From contig CM055755.1 in the NCBI GenBank assembly GCA_029465975.1, forward strand, positions 9,199,804 to 9,263,803: a DNA stretch of 64,000 bases, written 5' to 3'. The translations under genes and the position numbers were made by a program. Positions 1-11,350 of the stretch are shown here, in pieces (within the stretch, counting starts at the first letter, position 1; each line of letters starts with the position of its first letter). This DNA is from Dallia pectoralis (Eukaryota > Chordata > Actinopteri > Esociformes > Umbridae). The notes under the pieces were generated by a model that had not been told where the DNA came from, did no database searches, and saw only the letters and a program-made list of their open reading frames with translations.

Positions 1-310
1 GTCCCAGTACATTCGGTTCTCATGACCATGCTAATTACAGGTGCCTGTAGCCTACACCTGTTGCTCCTGCCCCCTGGCTAATGTACGACAGAAGATACAT
101 CCCCCCTCTGACACTTCAGAAGGTTTTATCCAATTAGCTAACTCCATTACACACTTTGTCCATCCAGAGCACCAGGTTAGCAGAGCAAACCGCATACTGT
201 ATATACCATCTGACTGGTTCAGTTGGCTTACACCATCTCTCCTGCAAAATAATAAACTCACATCAAGAGAGTGATGAGACATCAGCTGAGAGAGGGAAGG
301 CAAACAAGAA

Positions 311-346
<36 letters not shown>

Positions 347-1022
347 TTGGGAAACAGAAGGGAAAATAACATCAGATCATTGTTGATGGATAGAAAAAGA
401 GACAAAGGCTACAAAGTCAGAAATGATTGTTCTGGCAAATGTCTCTGACACTGTAGTCCGGGAGTCCCGTGACCCAAGGCGTTTTATATGCTTGTATTTT
501 TTCGTAGCACCACACCACCTGATTCCACTAGACACAGGTTTTTATGACGACTTTGTTAGTGGTTTTAGGGGTGTGGTGCTACCGTGCTAGTAAGCAGTGT
601 TGTTGACCATGGTGTGGTGTGGCTTTATGCCAAATTTTGCTAAAACGTTGCAAACAGTTATTGCATATAATCACTTTGAATAAGCATCGTCCCTTTGAAG
701 CCCATCTTCCACTCGAAGGTCTTCTGAAGCGATATACGTTTTTTCAGTGGCCAGATTTATGGCCAGTCGTCCGTCTATTAGCTAGCTGGCTAGCTAGGGA
801 ACACGACAAACCAGAAGAACGAACATGGCTCTGGTTGTACTGGGCTATGTTAAATAATTTGTCCTGGAGTCAAAATATTTTCAGTAATGTTAAGGAGCAG
901 ACATAGTACAATCATTATTAATTACCAGGATTATACGCAAAGCAATGGATTAAGAACTGAATATATGCAATGCCCAAATCAATAAAGTGGTTATACATCT
1001 GTTTTGTCCCAGAACCTGCCAG
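1..1022. other. No gene seen; atp1b3 intron 1 with a (GA)n tract and a hairpin
   Basis: A (GA)n microsatellite lies at about 310-346. A perfect 13-bp inverted repeat is at 504-516 and 570-582. The rest is unremarkable intron-like sequence. Confidence 0.6.
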
Positions 1023-1535
1023 TGATGCTCCTACCACCAGGCTTAATTGTAGAGATCTGAGAAGCGTCCCCATAACATGATGCTCCTATCACCAGGCTTT
1101 ATTGTAGAGATCTGAGAAGCGTCCCCATAACATGATGCTCCTATCACCAGGCTTAGTTGTAGAGATCTGAGAAGCATCCCCATAACATGATGCTCCTATC
1201 ACCAGGCTTAATTGTAGAGATCGGAGAAGCATCCCCATAAAATGATGCTCCTATCACCAGGCTTAGTTGTAGAGATCTGAGAAGCATCCCCATAACATGA
1301 TGCTCCTATCACCAGGCTTAATTGTAGAGATCGGAGAAGCATCCCCATAACATGATGCTCCTATCACCAGGCCTAATTATAGGGATGGGTTAAGTCAGGT
1401 GATGATTGCTACCGTGTTTCACCAGATCAAGTGCTTGGAGTAATGTTCAAATTTTGTGAGTACCGTTTTCCTCCCACTCCCAGAGTCCTTCTGGTGGTAT
1501 GTCGTATGCCTTTTACTCAGGAGCAATGTTCTATA
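1023..1535 (-). mobile_element. Tc1-like transposon remnant with an internal 55-bp minisatellite
   Basis: The block 1353-1535 keeps recognisable Tc1/mariner sequence as known from salmonid-type elements (the TAGGGATGG stretch, then a CTTGGAGTAA stretch, then GAGTCCTTCTGGTGG and GCCTTTTACTCAGGAG), with transposase on the minus strand. Its TGATGCTCC stretch has been amplified into about 6.6 copies of a 55-bp unit starting at 1023, 1078, 1133, 1188, 1243, 1298 and 1353. It is decayed and codes for nothing. Confidence 0.65.
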
Positions 1536-3180
1536 ATTTGTTTGGGATTACTGTGCAAATACCTAGTCTTCTGAGCAGGAAACTTGTGCACGCAATTACA
1601 ATGAAGACTGAGGCTGTACCCAGTTAAATGAATCGTTTCAGAAAGTATTCAATCGGATATTGTGTATATATTAGTGAGTGCCCTACCAACAAAAATACAT
1701 ATATTTTTTGTCATAAAAATAGCTTCTAATTGAAATGATGTACATACAGTAGCTGTTATGTGGGGTTCAATGCAGGCCTACATTCAAGTTTTTACATTAA
1801 AGCTTGGCATCTGGCCCAGAACTCACTAAAAACACTGTTAATGCATTATAATTACTATACAGAGAATTCAACAATACAGGGCTACCCTCTGGGTATCGAC
1901 TTATTCACAGTGCATAATCAAACCACCTAAAATACATCACTGTCTCTAAATTGGAATGAATGTATTACGTCAGAACTTTACAGATATGAATGGAAGACTC
2001 AGGATTATTTAAATACCAACATCATATGAGGTTTTAAAAATAGGCATTTATATTTCACTAAACATTTTATGACAGAGTAGAGCGTTCTTCTCAAAATAGA
2101 CTAATAAAAATCATTTGTATAATTCACAGCCAACAGCCTACAACATAATTACAGACCTGTCTTCACTATTATGGTTTGTTGCTTTGAAAATGAAAAACAA
2201 TGTTTATATGATCAATGACAAATGACATAATGTTTCCCACACTGCAAACAAGTACAGTAAACTTCATGTAATTTAATTTAGAAGGTCTGGCCGGTACCTT
2301 AGTTTGGACAGACGCCCATAGAAAGTATAGGTGGTTCCAAACGTCTTTCACTTTGATGGAGCAAACGGTTCTCCAGGGAATCATTTACTGCAATACATCT
2401 TGGAGATTCTGCAGAGATTTCTTGGACTTGGCATTTTTATCGGAATGTACTGTGAAGTGTGTGACCTAATATAGGCAAGTTAGTTTATGTCCTATCAATT
2501 ATATTTCTCACAGACAGACCTTAATCAAGATCTGCCGACATCCCAGAGATGATCAAAGGACACAGGAGAAAGCTCAATTAGGGTTTGGTGAAGTAGATAA
2601 GAACATTGTTTCAACAATTCAATGAACGATGCAATATAAATTCACAGCGCTTGTAGTGTTGTGTCTGTAGTTATATGGTAGAGTTATGTGATAGTTTAAC
2701 TCGTCTTAACTTAACTAGTCCAGATATTGATTTTAATTGTTGCCCAAGTTCAGTCAGCATAGTTTGGATTATTGAGCTGTTATTGGGGCCCAAGTTCAGA
2801 GGGTAAAGTTTTGACAAAGCTTGAAGACAAAACAAGAAAATAAGTAAATTGGCCATAAATAATAGGCCAAAGACAAGTTTTGTATTAACAATTTGCATAG
2901 CTTGAGGCCTTAGCAAATAAAAAGCACTACCCACTGAATATTCTAAAGAACAAATAGTAACCTATAGTTAAAATAACGTCTCATATGTTCTGATTGTATA
3001 TTTATTTTTCGTATGTTAATTCATTCCAATTAATTTACTGGGTAGACTAATCCAGTTGGTCCAGGCTACGCCCTAACGACCCAGACTAATCAAACGTTAA
3101 TTCAATGATGATACCAACAATTGCACATCATTTTACTCAAAAAAAGGTTTATTTTACTTCATAGCTCAATTTGATCCAGC
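1536..3180. other. No gene seen; AT-rich atp1b3 intron 1
   Basis: Stops occur in all frames. I looked for the ATP1B3 transmembrane exon on the minus strand and did not find it. Confidence 0.6.
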
Positions 3181-3183
3181 TTT

Positions 3184-3300
3184 AGCCGTGGCCATCACAA
3201 TCCCCTGACCTCAATCCCATTGAAAACCAGATGGGTGAGTCAACGAGGAGAACCAGCCCACCGGGACTCAGAAGCATGTGGAGGGTTTCAGTTTGAGTCA
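3184..3300 (+). mobile_element. Short Tc1-like transposase remnant
   Basis: The reading SPDLNPIENQ in the plus strand near 3200-3230 is the C-terminal D34E-region motif of Tc1-like transposases (SPDLNPIENLW). Only about 100 bp are recognisable, and the flanks have decayed. Confidence 0.55.
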
Positions 3301-6040
3301 CGGTCTATAGGATCACTTTCTATGTTCCCCTAACTCGTTATAAATGACAGGAGACTCTGGGGCGTTTGCGAAGTGAGGGCGCAGAAAGCGCTAAATGCAG
3401 GGACGCCAATAGAACGGGCACACATGTTTTTGAATAAAACAATCGTTCCTAAATGACGTGTTTATCATCAAGCTGACAAACGACAATGACTTTTTAGACA
3501 AATTTGCAGGGACTGGCTGCACTCCATCCACATGGTTTTGCGCCAAGACAGATTTTGAAAGAGCAACATTGACAACCACTACATCCTCCACAACAATAGT
3601 CCACTATAACTACAGAATAAACATTATTTAATGGAACATGTTCCACTGAGCGAAATAACGCCAGTTACCGTACAATTGACAACCACAAACAGATGGCCAA
3701 AAGTCCTTGAGCACTTCTACTCTATACCCAGACAACTGCGGGTCGGCTTTTAAGTGAATAACATTCTGCTGAAATGAAACTGCTGATTACTGATGATTAC
3801 TGCTCTCTCTGCGCCGCGAGAGATGTGGTGAGTAAAAAAACACAAATTCTCATGAACAATCTCATTAACACCTTCTGTGCCTACTGTGCAAAGCAAAAAA
3901 AAATCGGTTGTTTGAAATCATGAGAGAGATTAATTAATGGAAACTCCCCACTAAGTCGGTTTACACAGAACAGCTGAATTCATGATCAGGTCTGGATGTC
4001 AATCATGAAGTCTCTATGGCTACAACAGGGCAAAGACAAAACAGATACAGTTTGAAGGGATATATACCAAACAAATAATAAGAGAAAAACCAAAACACTA
4101 TGGTTTTACTCTTTCATACTGTTCTAATTTATATGAGGATTTTTTGTCATTGGATATCAGTTGGTGCTTCATGCATGATGAGGCCTTTTTAATTAATATG
4201 AGGTATGATGTCCCCAAGTCAGTACATATGACATGCCCAGGAGGGTTGACTAAAATACGTCCAAAGCGGCAACCTGTGTTTGTTCCTTTTCAACGATTTA
4301 GACAAAAAAAAACAATAAAGCCGACACTATTAGAGACTGTAAACCTGTCCTTGAGAATATTATCAGTTGTCAGTATGCATACCTGAATACAATATGTCAT
4401 ATCCCTTACGTGTATTTCACTCATTAAACACTGAACAATTACAATCACTTGATTTCAGTGTCCATCAAATGACATCAAGTGTAATTACAACAGCTGAGCA
4501 AGTCAATTCTCAGAAATCAATGTAATGTAAGGAACTCTACCAAAGACGAATCAATGACTCAAAGACCATTTTTATTTAAAGACATAGCTTAAGGGGGTGA
4601 AGCCCTAGTACTCCGGTCAGAAAAGCATTTTGTCTGAGGGACATTCAGTATTACAGTTTTATGCGTCTGCATCCAGTATGTAGGAAGTATGAAATTACAT
4701 CTTGGTAGCTGCAGGGGGCCAACGCAAACCACCAGGAGCTTAAAGGAACAGACCGCATTTGCGCCAGTTTCTGAATGAACGCGTGTCAGCAGCAGCAGTT
4801 TGCATTTCTATGATCATGTGAACCTCCAAGCATTGGGCCAATGGCCGATTTTGCAAGTCAACCATCGCTATTTTGTGAACATAGTAACTAGGTCACATGC
4901 ATTTTAGATTCTGAATCTTGGGAAAGAATATAAATGTATGTATTCATTGGCAAAAAAAACAACCGAGCAATCCCCTTAAGGTCTTATGGGGTGACTGACA
5001 GGGCAGGAGAAGCGCAGTGGCTGAGCGTAACTCTGTCAATATTGCGCAGAAACACATTTGCTATCAGTCTCTAACCTCTATCAGTCTAACCTATCGACAT
5101 GCTGGTAACATTGCTTGCATATGGTTAGGACCTATGCCCGGAAGAAAAGAAGAAAAAACATTTGTATTGATGCATCTGTAATCTTTGTAACAGTCGTCCA
5201 GATTCTTCGGATTCCCAAAATCTCATTTTCGCAATGCGTTCCTGTAGTGTATGGTGTCTTATAAATGTGGCCTATACTATGAATTTAATTATAAGGGGCA
5301 ATTTGACAGGGGGCGAATTCCCCCTTCCCCCCGACCCAATCCACCCCACCCGCCCCAAGACAACCTCGTGCCAGACAGCCCCTCAAAATGAAGGAGCTCC
5401 TCCTGTACATGCATCTAGAACAGGAGAACTGCGGTGCCGAGGGATGCAGAACCGGGGAACAGTTGTTATATACGTGCATCCAATAGGCTGCATTGTAATC
5501 CCATGGTTATTTTAATCCAATTGCAATGCATTTGTTCACATTCGGACTGTAATTGGGGATTCTCCTAGTCACCAGTCGGGTTTACAGTGAAATCCCCTGC
5601 TTCACATAGCCAATATATATATATTTGTACTGTTTTAATGTCGCATACATCAGGCAGCCATCTAAACTAGGATAAGGGCCTTCAGCCAACGCAGCGGAAT
5701 AAAATAGTTCCCCAGTAATACACTGTCAGGGAATAGGGTGAATGGGGGGATGTGCCTATACGGGGGAGGGGGGGGGGTCAAGCCGATACCGTTAGTCAGC
5801 TATGATTGGGTTATGATTGGGCTATGATTGGGCTATGATTGGGCTATGTTGCCACTAATAGGCGCACATCATAATAAACATAATGCACTTTGAGTGCCTC
5901 TATCCTAATAACTACATGCTTTTGAAATGTCAAAATGTGCACGCAAATGTACCATTTGATCATGGATCAGGAATGCCGATCAATGAGTGTGTGTGTGTCT
6001 CTGGACTGTCACATCACTGAGACACACACACCTCTGCTTT
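3301..6040. other. No gene seen; atp1b3 intron 1 near promoter
   Basis: Contains a four-fold 12-bp repeat with GATTGGG at about 5799-5848, a G-run at 5764-5777 and a (TG)n stretch near 5986-5998. No exon is recognised. Confidence 0.55.
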
Positions 6041-6059
6041 AATACCCCTGGTGTCTTAC

Positions 6060-6180
6060 CCCAGCTTTTGGCAGTCCTGCCGATGAACTCTCCCGTCCGG
6101 GGGTTGTAGATCGAGTCTTTCCAGGAGGACGTCGGCGGTTTCTCCGCGCCCGCAGCGGGTGTCTCCTCCTTGGTCGACAT
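6060..6180 (-). CDS. atp1b3: Na+/K+-transporting ATPase subunit beta-3, exon 1 (partial gene)
   Basis: The ATG at 6178-6180 opens 40 codons plus one base and ends at the donor GCTGGG/GTAAGA. The translation begins MSTKEETPAAGAEKPP and contains SIYNPRTGEFIGRTAKSWG, the cytoplasmic N terminus of ATP1B3 (YNPTTGEFLGRTAKSWG in mammals). The beta subunit is a single-pass type II membrane protein needed for folding and plasma-membrane delivery of the catalytic alpha subunit. The transmembrane exon and the disulphide-bonded ectodomain are not in the window, so intron 1 exceeds 6 kb. TFDP2 is also its neighbour in mammals. Whether this is an a or b fish paralogue cannot be told. Confidence 0.88.
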
Positions 6181-6425
6181 GGTTCTCCTGGTGTGTCGCA
6201 AAGCCGAAACGATGACCCCCCCCGCAGATGTATACAAATGTAACAGATGTCAAACGTTTGGGGAAACACGGATCTGGCCTCTGTCTATTTGGAGTAAAGG
6301 GGGGGTTGATGTATCCAAACCAAACGGGTCGTCCTCCCTCTACACGGCCACACTACTGCAGCAATGAGCTGATGCACAATGTGCCGTAGAAGCGGCTCCG
6401 CGCATGCGCACTGCTGCTATTCATG
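6181..6425 (-). promoter_or_regulatory. atp1b3: atp1b3 5' UTR and promoter with NRF-1-like site
   Basis: Upstream of the atp1b3 ATG the DNA is CpG-containing. At 6400-6410 it carries GCGCATGCGCA, a perfect NRF-1-type palindromic motif often seen in TATA-less housekeeping promoters. A run of seven Gs at 6299-6305 lies in the putative 5' UTR. No TATA box is evident at a suitable distance. The transcription start is not mapped. Confidence 0.5.
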
Positions 6426-7504
6426 ATCATTGGAGGCGTTCAAGCCAACTGGTTACATTTATATGAATATTAATCATATATTAATCATATATTAATAATA
6501 TATTAATTATGTATTAATTATGTGATGGTTCTACTGTATTAATCGAATGTACCAGTCAGAATTAACGCCCCATGTTGATACAGGTATTCCTTATAAACCT
6601 GTTTGCGACAGACTTATGGACTTATCGGACCAATACTTTTACAGTCAATATCCTAATTAATTGGATAATCGCTGATATAGACCAGACAATGAATTATTGA
6701 CTTATCGTGAAAACAAAAAACGACTACTTCAAATGTCTCTGCCCATGCTCTAATAAAACCATGAGACATATAGGCCTATGCTTGAATATTAATTTAATCA
6801 AGCAAGTTGATTTCAAGGCTCTGATGTGATCTGGGATCAACAGTTTCCCCAAAACTGCTGTGCTTGAGGACATAACGAAAGAACGTCACCTAATAAGTTG
6901 TACACATTTGCATTATCTATTATAGAAGGAAGTGGATATGATGGCATATAGTGTATACAAATATTACCTAGACAGTCCTCTCTTTTACATATGTCCACAA
7001 ATCGGGGAATGTGTAGATAAATCCTAAGAATTCTTAAGTATTTTGAATTAAAAGACACTCGGCTCCAATCGGAAGCCATACTGACCATAACCCTTACACA
7101 CCACACATTAAATGCCATTTCACATGGTCACATCCGGGTGTACTTGCAAGTCCACTTGTCCAGGCGAGGAAAACTGATGACGGTAATTAGCACACTTGCG
7201 ACCGGGTAAAATAACTATATATACTATAGCTGTACAATACGAGGCCACTGGATGATCCAATTAGCGCAACACCTTTGATCAATTAACTCCATCATCGGTG
7301 AATCACTTCTGCAAATTGCAAAAACTACCCATCACTGTCTGCTGAAAATCCAATGTGCCCATTATGTGGTTATATACAATACCCGTCCAGTGCCTGTATG
7401 ATCTGGCATGCATCAGCCAAGCTTAAAATATAGAGGAACATACCCGATCTCTGGTGGTACCAATTGTGTTTATGTTCAAGCAGTACTACTAATTAGAGTC
7501 ACCG
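6426..7504. other. Intergenic, AT-rich, no gene seen
   Basis: Starts with an imperfect ATTAATCATAT repeat (about 6466-6525). Otherwise plain AT-rich sequence between the atp1b3 promoter and the tfdp2 3' end. Confidence 0.5.
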
Positions 7505-7810
7505 AGTGATGTCATATAGATGTATAGCCCATAACTGTGTCATATATAGATATATATAGCCCATATAACTGTGTCATATATATAGATATATAGCCCATAT
7601 AACTGTGTCATATATACAATTATATAGCCCATATAACTGTGTCATATATATAGATGTATAGCCCATAAAACTGTGTCATATATATAGATGTATTGCCCAT
7701 ATAACTGTCATATATATAGATGTATAGCCCATAAAACTGTGTCATATATATAGAGGTATAGCTCATATAACTGTGTCATATATATAGATATATAGCCCAT
7801 ATAACTGTTG
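7505..7810. repeat. Minisatellite, 32-34-bp unit, about 9 copies
   Basis: The motif AGCCCATATAACTGTGTCAT joined to an ATATATAGAT stretch recurs every 32-34 bp (7526, 7558, 7592, 7626, 7660, 7694, 7726, 7760, 7794). Confidence 0.9.
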
Positions 7811-10800
7811 TCCAACTGCTCAGATAGTGTCAACATTGCTCTGTAGAACCCAATGGGACTATGGGCCATATGTTTGAACTGCAGTAGGACCACCTGTCCC
7901 AATGAGGGCCTGTATACCACAAAGCAGAGAAGACACGTCGAAAATCATTGACTGCGTTGTCATCTCCTCTAGACAACATGGCGCAGACTCATTGATTACC
8001 TATTCACGGATCAATACAACATTCATTTTAATAACAGAACCATTTCTAAATTCAAACACACTGAAAGCTGACATTTAGTTTGTCAAAATCCAGAAAATTG
8101 TAAAATTCAAGTTGAAATGTGCACTGGTTTATAGAAAATCTAATGTATTGTTGAGTGAGAAGTCTCAAAATATCACTTTTACTTCTGCCCATGTAGAATA
8201 GAGGCCGAGTTGGTTCTGAAGAATATAATCTTTGGATCTAAGGACTGCTCTATTTGGATCTCTGGTGTCCAGGTTGAATGCTATGATGACCTGAGCCCAT
8301 AGGACCATGCAATTCAATGTTGGGTTGCAGATCTAGATACGTTTCTGTTTTATCTTGATTTCTTTGGATCATTTGAGGGAGATGATGTACTTCGACTTTC
8401 AGGCTCTGATTGCTCCCACAAGCTGCCCTCTGAAGTCACCTACTAAAGAAATGAACTTGACATCAGCAAATTCGGCAGTTAAATGTACCACTCAGTCCAA
8501 TATCTCTCGCATTTTCTTCTATTCACCCTGTATGTCGTTGCGTCAATATTCATCATGACAGCCTTGGTTAACTTGGAATGTAGTGACCGAGTGATTCAAA
8601 ACCACATTCACATTGACAAAGCTGTAAAGCCAGTCTGTCACCTGGACCACTGTATTATTTCGGAGGGTATTTCTATTCACCGTAGTGAACACACGATTCA
8701 CGTTGGATATTCAGAGTTCCTCGTCAAAATTTAGCCATAGTCAATCCTTCTACCCAGCTATATGTAAATACTATGGTGAGTTTCTTTCGCTCTCTCCTCT
8801 CAGAGGTACACCACTGAGATATTATAACATTGTTGTATGAATAGATACTTTCTAGTAAAATAAGTAAGAAAGAATGCAAATCTAATACATCAGAACAAGG
8901 AATGTCTGCCAGTGGTTTTAGAGGTCATTTGGATAGGAATCTATTTGTAAAAGGCACCCGTAAGTGAAGAGTTGTAATATGGCAAACAGTCGCATACGAA
9001 TAACGATAAATAGTTAAGGATCATAAGAGGAGTTTCTCTGTGAAGAGAGGTGATGGAATGTGCAGCAAACGTGTGTCGATCTATAGCTCAATTAGATTTT
9101 GAGCTATTAAAAAACACAATTTAGAATGATGAATTCGTGTAAAATGAAAAACAGCATTTATAATGGGCATATTCGGGACACGTTGTGATTGATATTGTTA
9201 TCTGTAAAATTGTTTATGCTTAGTTAATTTGTTTTTCTCATTTGCATGAACAAACATTTCATACTTCTAAATGTGAGGCATTTTTTTTTTGATTTTTGTC
9301 ATTCTTGGAAGTAATGGCCACATTTATTTATGAAAGCTGAACAAAAAGGACATGCCAAAGTCAAACCGTAGGATGTACCCTGGTTTCTAACTTCACCTGA
9401 TTCTATGGTATCACTGTCCACATACTGTAAGATGTTTGGTCAGGAGGTATTGACTACAATTCACACAAAAAACCTGATATACAACATTAACCCTAATCGT
9501 TAGGTCAACCGTTTAGAAATGATTGCACTTTTTGTGCATAGTCCCACAAATTCCTTTTGTTTTTGTATTTTCTTGTGTGCAGTAGATGTAAATTATGCAG
9601 TATAATTTTTGAATAGGCGTTTATCCCCGAACCCCAAAAATATTTTAATAGAAAATCAGATTCCTTATTATTATTAACTATTTCTTCAAACATTATATGT
9701 TGAGTAAAAAAAATATATCCAGATTTTCCTTTGACATGCGTAGAAACAAATGACAAAGATATTATTTGACTGGACATTGTTTTCACCCGAGATGAGGTTT
9801 TCAGATGAGCTGAACACATACAGCTGGAATTGTTAGATTTTTTTATAGATATCATTGTCACGCAATACACCAAACCCTCTTCTGCCCTTATGGGCAAAAT
9901 ACATTCACCTGAAGAACAAGACATTTCCTACAATAGTTAGACAACTAAGCAGAGGATGTGGTCACTATGGGAGAAGTATCACGTGATGGAGAAATGATTC
10001 ATTGCAAATAAAGGGATAACCAAAATGTATGTTTATTTATGCATATTTACAGACTGTTATACCCGCAAAGCAGAGCCCTCTTAAAAAGTGTAAAGGTGTT
10101 TGTCCAGGTGGAATGTCCACTGAGTGCAAGGGTCAAGACGACAATTTGGGGTGCACACTCAGGAGGGTGCAACGCACTGAACATGGCAGATAGAAATGCC
10201 ATGAATGGGGCAGAAATTATGCTGTACTTCATGCCAGCGAAGTGTTTGGTGTAACATGTTTCAATCAGAGCGTTTACCCAGTATTTGGCTTACCACACAC
10301 AGCTGGGTTCTCAGAGAAAGATATGTGGAATATCTCAGGAGTAGGAACATAAATGCATTGATAGATATGTTAACAAGGGGTCCGACTTACAAGAAAACTA
10401 CAATGTACACTTGTTCATAGGGAAGACTAAAACCCAGGCTAAAGGATGCAGTTGGCATTTCCACAGTGGCATCAAACTGGATTATAGAAAATAACAGATT
10501 ATCAGAAGTACAATTAAAAAAACAATATATTTTTTATACAGGAAGTTATTTTTCAAAGAAGCCTAGAAATCCCATCCTATAAATCTAAACGGGTACAAAC
10601 GCAGAAGAGGATCGGGTGACATCCCATCGATCAAACGAACGTCGCGTTACAGGAGAAACAGAAAGCAAAACCACTAGCACACATCAAGACATACTACCCA
10701 TATATACATTAGAAATGTTTCAATGTAACAGGGAAATAAATATTAATAAATCTTTAATAATCCAGAGAAAAGTATTGCGCCACTGTGGCGGATCGAGGCA

Positions 10801-11202
10801 GTTTAAGCGTTCTGATGAGAAGCCTGAGTGCTTCTAGTCCTTATATCAAGTAGAAAACGACTACAAAACGTTGTATTCAACGAACGACAACGAAATAATT
10901 TCAAATAACAAAGCCACAGTCTCTCCCAGCAGAATATAATGTGCAATCGGAACCACAGCAGGACTTCTGGGGACAGCTGCCACGAAGACGTATATAAAAA
11001 GAAAAACTAAAGAGATTAAGACAAATGCTTCTAAAACATCATAGCATAGACCTGAATGACTGGCAGCCATAGACCTGAATGACTGGCAGCTTATTTCCTG
11101 TTTATCAGTTCCATCCCGAGCGTGGAGAACGTTTATCCCAGAGAGATAAAGAGAATGTTCAGGTGCATCGCAGACATCTGGCCGGCTGAGTCCGACCGTC
11201 GC
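7811..11202. other. Intergenic; distal part likely tfdp2 3' UTR
   Basis: No coding sequence recognised. If the tfdp2 transcript ends at the ATTAAA-type signal (10753-10758 on the minus strand), 10.7-11.2 kb is its 3' UTR. Small open frames here show no family resemblance. The phrase GACCTGAATGACTGGCAGC is duplicated around 11050-11089. Confidence 0.45.
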
Positions 11203-11350
11203 TCACTCTGGGGAGGACAGTTCGTCATCGTCGTCGTCGTACTCTTCCTCGTTATAGGAACCGGTAGTTTGGCCTCGGGACTCAGACGGGGGGCTGCTGA
11301 GGCTGTAGCTCCGCCTTCCATTCAAAGAGTCAAAGTCACCTGAGAAAGAG
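11203..11350 (-). CDS. tfdp2: tfdp2 last coding exon with acidic C terminus; two possible acceptors
   Basis: The translation includes SGDFDSLNGRRSYSLSS, then SESRG and a run of Glu/Asp, and ends in SSPE before the TGA at 11203-11205. The SESRG and final SSPE match TFDP2. Acceptors exist 11 nt apart: CGGCAG (exon from 11350, in frame with the 28-nt exon) and TTTCTCAG (exon from 11339, in frame with exon 10 directly). Downstream, an ATTAAA-type signal on the minus strand is at 10753-10758 and an AATAAA-type one at 10032-10037; neither is proved. Confidence 0.93.
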
